DNA of 11,244 nt from JBBTVO01 sp038058335 (GTDB taxonomy: Bacteria; Patescibacteriota; Microgenomatia; Levybacterales; UBA12049): positions 1 through 11,244 of the forward strand of contig JBBUBI010000048.1 in NCBI GenBank assembly GCA_038058335.1. The letters run 5' to 3'. Position 1 is the first letter of the stretch. Every line of letters starts with the position of its first letter. The notes below the pieces were generated by a model. The model had not been told where the DNA came from and ran no database searches. It saw only the letters and a program-made list of their open reading frames with translations. Below, one piece after another: positions 6,190-11,244 of the stretch. The translations under genes and the position numbers were made by a program.

Positions 6190-6987
6190 ATGACAACTTC
6201 GAATATTTCCACTGCAAAAGAGGTCGCACAACAAGCTGGAGAAATTCTTGTAAAACATTTCGGAAATGTAGAAATAACTAATAATAAAAGCAAACGTGCA
6301 GTTGACGTTGTTACAAAACTTGATATTGAGATAGAAAATTTCATAGCAAGTGAATTAGAAAAACACGACCCATCTATTGGTTTTCACGGAGAAGAACTTG
6401 GTGAAAGAAAAAAATCCAATAAGTTTTGGCTTGTTGACCCTATTGACGGAACCGCTCATTTTATAAGAGGGATACCCTTTTGCACCACCATGATTGCACT
6501 TATTGAAGAGAGAAAAGTTATTTTGTCAGTTATCTACAATTTTGTTACGAAAGAGTTATTTGAGGCGGAAATAAACAATGGAGCAAGGTTGAACGGTAAA
6601 AGAATACAGGTAAGCGATAGATCGCTAAGCGAAGCTTACCTTGCAGTTGAAACAAATTTAGATATAGAAAAAAATCTGAACTTGTATTTAAGCTTGAATA
6701 AGAAATCAATAATAGTTAGAACAATTAATTGTGGGTATGAGTTCGGTCTTATAGCGTCAGGAAAGATTGAAGGAAGAATTTGTGTTGACCCTTTCGGCAA
6801 GGACTGGGATTATGCTCCAGGCGCTCTATTGGTTTCAGAAGCGGGAGGAGTTGTTGTGAACATCGGCAAATCTTCATATGATTACAAAAACCATAACTTT
6901 CTTGCAGTAAATAAGAAGATTTATCAAGAACTCACAGAAGGTAACAATCCTCTATTCCCAATAACAAATACCAATTCAATTACCTAG
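6190..6987 (+). CDS. Inositol monophosphatase family phosphatase
   Basis: This family comprises magnesium-dependent sugar and inositol phosphate phosphatases. The metal-site motifs are present: GEE (E68, with E69), WLVDPIDGT (D83, D86, G87, T88) and DWDYAPGALLVSEAGG (D207), which match E70, D90, D93 and D220 of human IMPA1. The 265 residues are the usual size for the family, and there is no signal peptide. The residue after DGTA is H90 where many members have Asn (DGTTNF). The following FIRGIPFCTTMIAL is close to the IMPase consensus. Substrate cannot be fixed from motifs: inositol-1-phosphate, fructose-1,6-bisphosphate, histidinol phosphate and 3'-phosphoadenosine phosphate are all used in this superfamily. 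It stands alone behind its own promoter, with no inositol or histidine genes nearby. Confidence 0.92.
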   Translation: MTTSNISTAKEVAQQAGEILVKHFGNVEITNNKSKRAVDVVTKLDIEIENFIASELEKHDPSIGFHGEELGERKKSNKFWLVDPIDGTAHFIRGIPFCTTMIALIEERKVILSVIYNFVTKELFEAEINNGARLNGKRIQVSDRSLSEAYLAVETNLDIEKNLNLYLSLNKKSIIVRTINCGYEFGLIASGKIEGRICVDPFGKDWDYAPGALLVSEAGGVVVNIGKSSYDYKNHNFLAVNKKIYQELTEGNNPLFPITNTNSIT

Positions 6988-7045
6988 ATTGCACGATCTG
7001 AGAGTGAAAAAGCGATTAATTTCTACTTTTCTTAACTTAAATATG

Positions 7046-7051
7046 TATAAT
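7046..7051 (+). promoter_or_regulatory. -10 (TATAAT) for the 39-aa ORF
   Basis: Perfect TATAAT, directly preceded by TG, ends six bases before the ATG at 7058. This is the commonest spacing among genes in this window. Confidence 0.45.
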
Positions 7052-7057
7052 AAGCTC

Positions 7058-7177
7058 ATGAAAAATATCAGATTTGCCAAGAAAGGTTTTGAAGTACTTA
7101 AAAAAATTATGAAGAACTCAAAAATTCCTGCCCCCCGAACCTTCCGAGGAATAACTCTCCTACTCTTAGTAAGTTAA
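7058..7177 (+). CDS. Possible small basic peptide (39 aa)
   Basis: This short ORF is supported mainly by a perfect -10 at the standard six-base spacing. The product has about ten Lys/Arg and one acidic residue. The first 20 residues could form a basic amphipathic helix. A proline turn (IPAPR) and a hydrophobic end (GITLLLLVS) follow. It overlaps the last 12 bases of the convergent gene at 7166. It could be a real small gene, perhaps membrane-associated, or the remnant of a longer one, since the segment encoding IPAPRTF contains the 15-base repeat shared with the end of the zinc-ribbon gene. No function can be given. Confidence 0.35.
   Translation: MKNIRFAKKGFEVLKKIMKNSKIPAPRTFRGITLLLLVS
7131..7145 (+). 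repeat. 15-base repeat, copy 2
   Basis: Exact second copy of CCCCCCGAACCTTCC from 6076-6090. Here it is read in a different frame (APRTF rather than PPEPS), so the similarity is at DNA level and not protein conservation. Confidence 0.7.
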
Positions 7178-7657
7178 TTTATCGACAGGATAATACCTAA
7201 GCATGCTAATCCTAGGAGGAGTAATTATACAAGACGTGAATCCTGCATGATATTTAAGATCATTTTTTTCTGCATCCCTTAACTTTTTATCATCACCATC
7301 AACGATACTTGCTTTACTTGGTGCTACCTGAAGAAATGGTTCTTCTTCAAAACCAAAGTATATCACTGCATCGTCAGGAATCATGCGGTCTTCGTTTGAG
7401 CCTCCACAAAGACACGCAAACAGTCCAGTCTGTACTGTATATTCTCTCTCAGTTATATTCCCATTTTCATCCAGTGCCTGAAACGGAACCTTATTTAATA
7501 CGAAATCCCCTCTGAGCTCTTCCGCTATATCAGCATTATTGGTACATAAGTACATTCCATGTTCATTAAGATAGTTTATAGCTCTTCTATGAAGCCCTAT
7601 TATTTGTTTTTCAAGAGAATTATCTCTCTCTGATGAATTTTCTCTGTCGTTTCCCAT
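7166..7657 (-). CDS. Hypothetical soluble protein (163 aa)
   Basis: I do not recognise this protein. It has no signal peptide or membrane segment. The first 15 residues are polar and likely disordered. A helix containing LHRRAINYLNEHGM follows (about 22-35), then a mixed region with LCTNNADIAEELRGDF (37-52), a central segment FACLCGGSNEDRMIPDDAVIYFG with two close cysteines, and a C-terminal part ending ITPPRISMLRYYPVDKLTY. The coherent hydrophobic pattern and the start six bases after a perfect TATAAT argue for a real gene. It is convergent with the small ORF at 7058, overlapping by 12 bases, and transcribed away from the tspO region. Confidence 0.7.
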   Translation of the reverse strand: MGNDRENSSERDNSLEKQIIGLHRRAINYLNEHGMYLCTNNADIAEELRGDFVLNKVPFQALDENGNITEREYTVQTGLFACLCGGSNEDRMIPDDAVIYFGFEEEPFLQVAPSKASIVDGDDKKLRDAEKNDLKYHAGFTSCIITPPRISMLRYYPVDKLTY

Positions 7658-7663
7658 TCGGGG

Positions 7664-7669
7664 ATTATA
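7664..7669 (-). promoter_or_regulatory. -10 (TATAAT) for the 163-aa gene
   Basis: Perfect TATAAT ends six bases before the ATG at 7657. The interval CCCCGA holds no Shine-Dalgarno sequence. Confidence 0.55.
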
Positions 7670-7740
7670 CTGCTAACAAGCCTTTATTACAATCTGAGAG
7701 ATTAATTCTAGAAACTTTGGTACTAAAACTTTCTAATAAA

Positions 7741-7827
7741 TTAGGTTTTCTTGGAAGTCGGTGTTCTTTTTTTCTTAAGAAATTCAAATATTCCAGTTAA
7801 TTCTCCGAAATCAAAGTCATCTTGCAT
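7741..7827 (-). CDS. Possible 28-aa ORF downstream of tspO
   Basis: The reading MQDDFDFGELTGIFEFLKKK followed by a basic tail has the acidic-hydrophobic-basic pattern of real coding sequence. It begins 26 bases after the tspO stop on the same strand. No convincing -10 is seen, and only a weak GGA four bases before the ATG. An in-frame TTG two codons upstream is an alternative start. It may be a small gene co-transcribed with tspO, a remnant, or chance. No function can be given. Confidence 0.25.
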   Translation of the reverse strand: MQDDFDFGELTGIFEFLKKKRTPTSKKT

Positions 7828-7853
7828 TTCCAAAAAAAAGCTCTAAATGCTTA

Positions 7854-8323
7854 CTAAAGATTCAGGAGAACTATAGATAAGTTAAGAAATGAGGCAAACG
7901 TCACCCAACCAAGGTATGGCAAAAGCAAATAAGCTGCGGGTTTTGAAATCTTATCAAAGTTAGTAATAGTACTAATGATTGAAATCCACAGAATAAATAT
8001 AGTGGCGAATCCAAACATAGGACTGTGGAGTCTGAAGAATACAAAGACCACAAAACATTTAGAAAGAGCTGGGCGACGAATAATTTGACCGATAAAGTTT
8101 TATCCTTGGATTTGCTTTTCAAAACCAAATAAAATGAAATCCCCATCAATATATATAAAGTTGTCCATACAGGTGCGAAGATCCAATTCGGAGGATTAAA
8201 AGCTGGCTTATTTAAGGTCGCATACCAGGTGTTTATTTCAGATGTAGTAAAAACTGATCCAAGCACACCTGCACCCAGACACAAGGCAACAGAAAATATA
8301 AGTGTTTTAAAACCTAACTTCAC
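7854..8323 (-). pseudogene. tspO: TspO/MBR family protein, broken by a one-base frameshift
   Basis: TspO proteins are small five-helix membrane proteins that bind porphyrins and other ligands. The first frame (GTG at 8323) carries the hallmark region WYATLNKPAFNPPNWIFAPVW (33-53) with LYILMG, then VAQLFLNVLWS up to residue 93. There it leaves the family and runs on as unrelated sequence to a stop at 7901. The rest of the family pattern continues in another frame: VFFRLHSP, then KISKPAAYLLLPYLGWVTFASFLN, ending at 7854. Adding one base near 8043-8045, in a run of A on the plus strand, would restore a 156-residue protein of normal length. Nothing else is damaged, so this is either a very recent mutation, slippage in a short homopolymer, or a sequencing/assembly error. 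The GTG start is six bases after an extended -10. Confidence 0.9.
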
Positions 8324-8329
8324 AAATTC

Positions 8330-8338
8330 AGTATATCA
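8330..8338 (-). promoter_or_regulatory. Extended -10 (TGATATACT) for tspO
   Basis: TGA plus TATACT ends six bases before the GTG at 8323. The intact promoter suggests the gene is still expressed and supports the GTG start. Confidence 0.6.
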
Positions 8339-8379
8339 AAATCTTGAGGACTGTACTGATAAAAGCGAGGAAAAAAATG

Positions 8380-9501
8380 CTAATTAACTTCTACAATAGC
8401 AGCGCCTGCCATCATACCTGCACCAAAATTTAAAATCATAACTATACTGTCTTTTTGAATACTGCCTTCTATTACCGCCTCGTGCCATGCAAGCATTGTA
8501 GTGGCCGAGCCGCAATTTCCATGATTTCTGATATTTGAAACGATCTTCTTCTGATCAATTCCGATAAGTCCTCCCATAATATCGATCACCCTCCCATTTG
8601 CCTGATGAGGAATAACCACATCTATTTCATCACGCTTTACTCCTGCTATTTCGAATGCCTCATCAATAATTGGAGGAATTGTATTAGGGTTTGCCAACCA
8701 GTTAAAAACCCCACGGCCATCCATCTCCATATATCTTAAATTAAGACCATATTTTTCCTCACCATAAAGCTTTTTTCCCTCACTAGGCTGTCCTACCTCA
8801 CAAAAGAATAAGCTTCCCTCGGGAGGTGTATATTCAGGTAGTATAGAAACACGAATTAGATCTTTAAACTCAGGGCTGTGAAGTATAGACGAACCAAGAA
8901 CCTTTAGATCTATCCCATATGTAAATGCAATTGCAGTGGCTGCATCAGAAGGCAAAGTTTTGTCTTTACCATCTACAACTGGCGATCCATATTCTGAAGC
9001 AACTATAACAACATTATTTCCATCAAATTCTTCTTCGTTTTTTCTTAAATGATCCAATATCCATACAGGGCTTGTGCATTCTGCATAGACATCTTGCCTA
9101 GCCTGTTCTACCGTAACACCTGATGCCCGTAAATTTTCTGCAATTTCCCTGCCAAGCGATTTTTTATATGGAACCCCGGTAGAAGCAAAAATGTCATCGA
9201 CATGATCCCAATCTCTTCTCCCTTTTACAGCGCTCAATGCAACTCTTGTTCCCATAGCCGGCACAATCTTTGCACGATTCAGAGGAGGAGCTCCTATTTC
9301 AGCACAATAATGCCTTTGTTTTATTCCGGTAACACGTTCAATATCGTCGGCTGTGTATGGCTCACCTGAAGACTTTCTAACATTTGAAACATCTGTTAGA
9401 TGCCTTACCATGTCTTCATTTGTAATAATGTTTGGCGGTGTATAGACTGCAGTATGTACCGTGGGTCTTTCTGTTTCTTTTGGCACAAATCGTTCTATCA
9501 T
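8380..9501 (-). CDS. 3-oxoacyl-ACP synthase III (FabH)-like condensing enzyme
   Basis: This is a thiolase-fold ketosynthase that would join an acyl-CoA to a second acyl carrier substrate through a cysteine thioester. The Cys-His-Asn triad of the KAS III type is visible: C142 in YAECTSPVWIL, H299 in VIPHQAN, and N329 in NHGNCGSAT. IERVTGIKQRHY (55-65) matches the N-terminal TGIxxR region, and the end FGAGMMAGAAIVEV matches the glycine-rich last strands. At 373 residues it is about 50 longer than typical FabH (about 320), with additions near residues 36-52 and probably 85-115. No acp, fabD, fabF or other lipid gene is nearby, so the substrate is unknown. HMG-CoA-synthase-like or specialised ketosynthase roles are also possible. 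The start is ATG at 9501, with TATAAT 16 bases upstream. Confidence 0.88.
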   Translation of the reverse strand: MIERFVPKETERPTVHTAVYTPPNIITNEDMVRHLTDVSNVRKSSGEPYTADDIERVTGIKQRHYCAEIGAPPLNRAKIVPAMGTRVALSAVKGRRDWDHVDDIFASTGVPYKKSLGREIAENLRASGVTVEQARQDVYAECTSPVWILDHLRKNEEEFDGNNVVIVASEYGSPVVDGKDKTLPSDAATAIAFTYGIDLKVLGSSILHSPEFKDLIRVSILPEYTPPEGSLFFCEVGQPSEGKKLYGEEKYGLNLRYMEMDGRGVFNWLANPNTIPPIIDEAFEIAGVKRDEIDVVIPHQANGRVIDIMGGLIGIDQKKIVSNIRNHGNCGSATTMLAWHEAVIEGSIQKDSIVMILNFGAGMMAGAAIVEVN

Positions 9502-9517
9502 AGAAATATAATTCGTA

Positions 9518-9523
9518 ATTATA
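9518..9523 (-). promoter_or_regulatory. -10 (TATAAT) for the FabH-like gene
   Basis: Perfect TATAAT ends 16 bases before the ATG at 9501, the longest spacing seen here, giving a leader of about nine bases. A closer TATATT three bases from the ATG is too near to serve. Confidence 0.4.
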
Positions 9524-9567
9524 TGAACAAATAGCTCCAGAAGTCAATAATCAAGATAGCTCGTAGA

Positions 9568-9870
9568 TCATCTTAGAAGGATTTCTGTTCCTCTTTTAAT
9601 ATTATATTTTTTAATTGTCCCTATCGGCATTTCGAGAACAATTTTGAAGCGGGGATTCCAAAGAAAAATGCGAAAAGGAGAAAGTGACTCCTTAAGTACC
9701 ACAACTCTTTTTTGAGTGTCCAAAATTAAAACATCAATGGAAAAATTCAAGCCAAGCGTATGAATTCCAAAACGTGTCTCAAGCATTATGGGATACGCTT
9801 TTTTTTGCCCAATCAACCCAAGAGACTTATCCTTTAAGGTTCGTAATTTCTTTACTTGTAGTTTAACCAT
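9568..9870 (-). CDS. DUF192 family protein (100 aa)
   Basis: The pattern fits DUF192, a small beta-rich family of unknown role. The LGLIGQKKAYPIML segment is in place of the usual GLM...L...GMLF. HTLGLNFSIDVLILDTQKRVV replaces the WMKNTxxPLDVLFLD block with key residues varied. The end KIVLEMPIGTIKKYNIKRGTEI matches the typical VLELPAG...GI..GD segment. Members are often exported, but this one starts with no signal peptide. I place the start at ATG 9870, because TATACT lies seven bases before it. A TTG seven codons upstream is in frame, but it lies at or upstream of that -10. It is the only gene in the window clearly ending in TGA. It is divergent from the cysteine-rich gene at 9941 across 70 bases. 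Confidence 0.8.
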   Translation of the reverse strand: MVKLQVKKLRTLKDKSLGLIGQKKAYPIMLETRFGIHTLGLNFSIDVLILDTQKRVVVLKESLSPFRIFLWNPRFKIVLEMPIGTIKKYNIKRGTEILLR

Positions 9871-9877
9871 CTTTAAT

Positions 9878-9883
9878 AGTATA
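9878..9883 (-). promoter_or_regulatory. -10 (TATACT) for the DUF192 gene
   Basis: TATACT, directly preceded by TG, ends seven bases before the ATG at 9870. It excludes the upstream TTG start. Confidence 0.5.
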
Positions 9884-9904
9884 CAAAACAAAAGCTCCCC
9901 AAAA

Positions 9905-9932
9905 TTGACAGTAGGAAAAAATATAGTACAAT
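9905..9932 (+). promoter_or_regulatory. Sigma-70-type promoter for the YkgJ-like gene
   Basis: Perfect TTGACA at 9905-9910, a 16-base spacer, then TACAAT at 9927-9932, ending eight bases before the ATG at 9941. It has the clearest -35 box in the window. Confidence 0.75.
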
Positions 9933-9940
9933 ATCACCTT

Positions 9941-10180
9941 ATGCCAAATCTTTGCGAAACCTGCCCCATAGCTACAAAAATAGATATTTGCTGCAGCTCA
10001 AATCCTGAAACGGGTACGGCAAAAGAAGCTAGGCTTGTAAAAGACGGATATTCAACATTTGTTTGTAATAGCCTTCAAAGCGATGGTAGTTGCGGAATTT
10101 ATGACGAGAGACCAGAGGATTGCAGTTCTTTTGTTTGCGAGGAAATCTACGCACTTGGTCTCGGAGCCCAAAGAGAATAG
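9941..10180 (+). CDS. YkgJ-like cysteine-rich protein (79 aa)
   Basis: Eight cysteines occur in 79 residues: C5, C8, C17, C18, C42, C51, C61 and C66. The arrangement CETC...ICC, then FVCNSLQSDGSCGIYDERPEDC, follows the zinc/iron-chelating YkgJ family (PF03692), where a CC pair precedes CxxLxxDGxCxIYxxRPxxC. It should bind a metal ion in the cytoplasm, but the biochemical role of the family is not settled. It is shorter than many members. An in-frame upstream start would extend the protein to 130 residues, but this extension overlaps the divergent DUF192 gene and lies upstream of a good promoter. The ATG at 9941 is therefore preferred. A hairpin lies 17 bases after its stop. Confidence 0.82.
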   Translation: MPNLCETCPIATKIDICCSSNPETGTAKEARLVKDGYSTFVCNSLQSDGSCGIYDERPEDCSSFVCEEIYALGLGAQRE

Positions 10181-10196
10181 AAATTAAAATCAAGTT

Positions 10197-10215
10197 TGCA
10201 AGGTCCGACCTTGTA
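10197..10215. repeat. Short inverted repeat (hairpin) after the YkgJ-like gene
   Basis: CAAGGT, loop CCG, ACCTTG forms a perfect six-base stem that extends to eight with one G-T and one T-A pair. No run of T follows on the plus strand, so it is not a standard intrinsic terminator. It could be a protein-binding palindrome, a weak transcript-end structure, or one copy of an interspersed repeat. The rest of 10181-10372 shows no gene. Confidence 0.5.
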
Positions 10216-10372
10216 GGTTCATTTCTAATTAGTCTAATTTCTAAAAGTTACCAGCAGAATTCGTCTTCATCATTTCCCATATTTTATCCATATTGCAAAT
10301 AATCTTACGGACATAGTCCAATTTGCATTTTGGTAGAGTTACTTATACTCTAAAGTTGAGGAAAAGTCAAAC

Positions 10373-10732
10373 CTATGCAGGCATATCGTGCGAAAAAATT
10401 AACGTAGCTTCTGAAGGAGGCCTGACTTCAAAATCATTATAAACATCTACTCCCTGAGTCCATTTATGGCTGGGTCTTCCCTTGTGGTAAGCAGTTCTGG
10501 CTTGCTGTAGGCCTTTTATAATTCTAGGAAATTCAGAGACTGGGATTAGCTTAGATGCCGGTCCATTTGGACTGATAGGCGCTCTAACTTCAAGCTCAAT
10601 TCTCGCCCTTTTTGCAGCTCTGGATATTGCATCTGGAGTAATCCATAATATCTTTCCCCATTTGCTCAAAGTTAATTTCTCCTCATCTGCGTAAACATTC
10701 TCTTCACCATTTCTTATTTCCTTAAGCGACAT
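10373..10732 (-). CDS. Hypothetical protein with possible helix-turn-helix (119 aa)
   Basis: I do not recognise the family. Residues 20-46 (LTLSKWGKILWITPDAISRAAKRARIE) read as two helices separated by a short turn, with a basic second helix, as in helix-turn-helix DNA-binding proteins. A second predicted helix group, VSEFPRIIKGLQQARTAYHKGR (65-86), follows a proline- and glycine-containing loop. There are no cysteines, signal peptide or membrane segment. The end (97-119) looks extended and weakly acidic. The start at ATG 10732 follows an extended -10 by seven bases. The FKBP gene ends 45 bases upstream on the same strand. A regulatory role is an inference from the one motif. Confidence 0.65.
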   Translation of the reverse strand: MSLKEIRNGEENVYADEEKLTLSKWGKILWITPDAISRAAKRARIELEVRAPISPNGPASKLIPVSEFPRIIKGLQQARTAYHKGRPSHKWTQGVDVYNDFEVRPPSEATLIFSHDMPA

Positions 10733-10739
10733 GACAGAG

Positions 10740-10748
10740 ATAGTAACA
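10740..10748 (-). promoter_or_regulatory. Extended -10 (TGTTACTAT) for the 119-aa gene
   Basis: TGT plus TACTAT ends seven bases before the ATG at 10732, without a Shine-Dalgarno sequence. Confidence 0.5.
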
Positions 10749-10777
10749 TCAGGAGATTATTTTTTTAATAGAAAAAT

Positions 10778-11236
10778 TTACTTTACTTCGAGGAGTTCGA
10801 TGTCAAAGATAAGTGTCGCATTGGGCGGAATTACAGGCGGAGATCCGCGCTCTCCATATGCAAGACTTCCCGGAATCGTCAGCTTTCTTTTTCCTCCGAC
10901 TTTCATCCCGACAATTCCCTGATCCCATCCTTGTATTACATTCCCCACGCCGATCTGAGTTGTAAACGGAGTTTTCCCCACTGAACTGTCAAATTGCGTA
11001 CCATCGGTAAGTGTCCCTGTATAATGCGCAGTAATCGTGTCCCCGCTTTTTACCTCAACACCTGTACCGACTTCTACATCTTCGATCTTAAGCGTAGTTT
11101 CTTCGGTTGCTGCCGGAGAATTAGTTGGATTGCTTGTATTAGTGTTAGATGTATTATCACCTGAATTCATAAAATAAATTGTTCCTAATATAATAACAGC
11201 AATTGCTAAGACTACTGCGATTATTTTCTTATCCAT
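10778..11236 (-). CDS. FKBP-type peptidyl-prolyl cis-trans isomerase, membrane-anchored
   Basis: This enzyme speeds prolyl bond isomerisation during protein folding. A hydrophobic N-terminal helix (about residues 4-23) acts as an anchor or uncleaved signal. A 25-residue linker rich in Asn, Thr and Ser follows, then one complete FKBP domain (about 49-152) that would lie outside the membrane. Active-site residues matching human FKBP12 are present: Y72 (HYTG), F82 and D83, F91, V100 and I101, W104, Y127 (AYGERG) and F144. The order VIQGWDQGIVGMKVGGKRKLTIP is typical. The start is the ATG at 11236. Its promoter would lie beyond the window edge, only eight bases away. The likely clients are exported proteins, such as the anchored proteins encoded nearby, but no direct link is visible. 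Confidence 0.95.
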   Translation of the reverse strand: MDKKIIAVVLAIAVIILGTIYFMNSGDNTSNTNTSNPTNSPAATEETTLKIEDVEVGTGVEVKSGDTITAHYTGTLTDGTQFDSSVGKTPFTTQIGVGNVIQGWDQGIVGMKVGGKRKLTIPGSLAYGERGSPPVIPPNATLIFDIELLEVK

Positions 11237-11244
11237 TTTGACTA

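Noticed and set aside
6609..6640. Nested inverted repeats GGTAA/TTACC around GCGAT-AG-ATCGC
   Set aside because: They sit inside conserved coding sequence of the IMPase-family gene with a large unpaired bulge; no sign of function beyond coding.
9788..9940. N-terminal extension of the YkgJ-like protein
   Set aside because: It overlaps the DUF192 gene on the other strand and lies upstream of a TTGACA-TACAAT promoter that points to the ATG at 9941.
10322..10450. TTTGCA-16-TATACT on the plus strand followed six bases later by a TTG ORF of 26 codons
   Set aside because: It mimics the local promoter spacing, but the ORF is short and antisense to the 119-aa gene, and the same bases form a TAGAGT/ACTCTA hairpin; probably chance.
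1..11244. CRISPR array, tRNA, rRNA, transposon ends, phage genes or toxin-antitoxin pairs
   Set aside because: No regularly spaced repeats, cloverleaf arms, transposase motifs or known toxin families were seen on either strand.
1..11244. Alternative genetic code with TGA read as glycine
   Set aside because: All recognisable genes read through without internal TGA, and the DUF192 gene ends properly at a TGA.

Overview
The window is AT-rich draft sequence from a small bacterial genome, with one 100-base assembly gap at 2813-2912. It most resembles a member of the Candidate Phyla Radiation (Patescibacteria). Support for this is the density of short single-domain genes, the many small anchored or two-helix membrane proteins without close functional relatives, the lone repair and redox genes, and the near absence of Shine-Dalgarno sequences. 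The class within that group cannot be settled from this sequence. The standard genetic code fits: no gene needs an in-frame TGA read through, and one gene ends in TGA.

Layout. 1-1975 (minus): msrB, cut by the window edge just at its catalytic cysteine; a 63-residue protein overlapping it; the DNA glycosylase gene tag; and two unknown soluble proteins. 2024-2812 (plus): a protein with faint RecB-type nuclease features, cut by the gap. 2937-5467 (minus): an anchored cysteine-containing extracellular protein, a two-helix membrane protein, a DUF2130 protein with nuclease-like residues, and another two-helix membrane protein. 5563-7177 (plus): a triple zinc-ribbon protein, an inositol-monophosphatase-family enzyme and a 39-residue basic ORF. 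7166-9870 (minus): an unknown protein, a possible 28-residue ORF, a frameshifted tspO, a FabH-like condensing enzyme and a DUF192 protein. 9941-10180 (plus): a small YkgJ-like cysteine-rich protein. 10373-11236 (minus): a possible helix-turn-helix protein and a membrane-anchored FKBP-type prolyl isomerase.

The genes do not form one pathway. MsrB, Tag and FKBP are protein and DNA upkeep functions, and the rest are mostly accessory or lineage-specific families. I found no CRISPR array, tRNA, rRNA, transposase or phage gene. No intergenic stretch exceeds 300 bases.

The most striking pattern is in gene starts. Eighteen starts were examined. Sixteen have a -10-like hexamer ending 6-9 bases before the start codon, and ten of the 18 have a TGn extension. 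None has a clear Shine-Dalgarno sequence. This predicts that most genes here are transcribed separately as leaderless mRNAs, and it helped choose several starts. Other points worth a look are the PD-(D/E)XK-like residues in the DUF2130 protein, the triple zinc ribbon with unusual spacing, the broken tspO and a FabH-like enzyme without fatty-acid neighbours.
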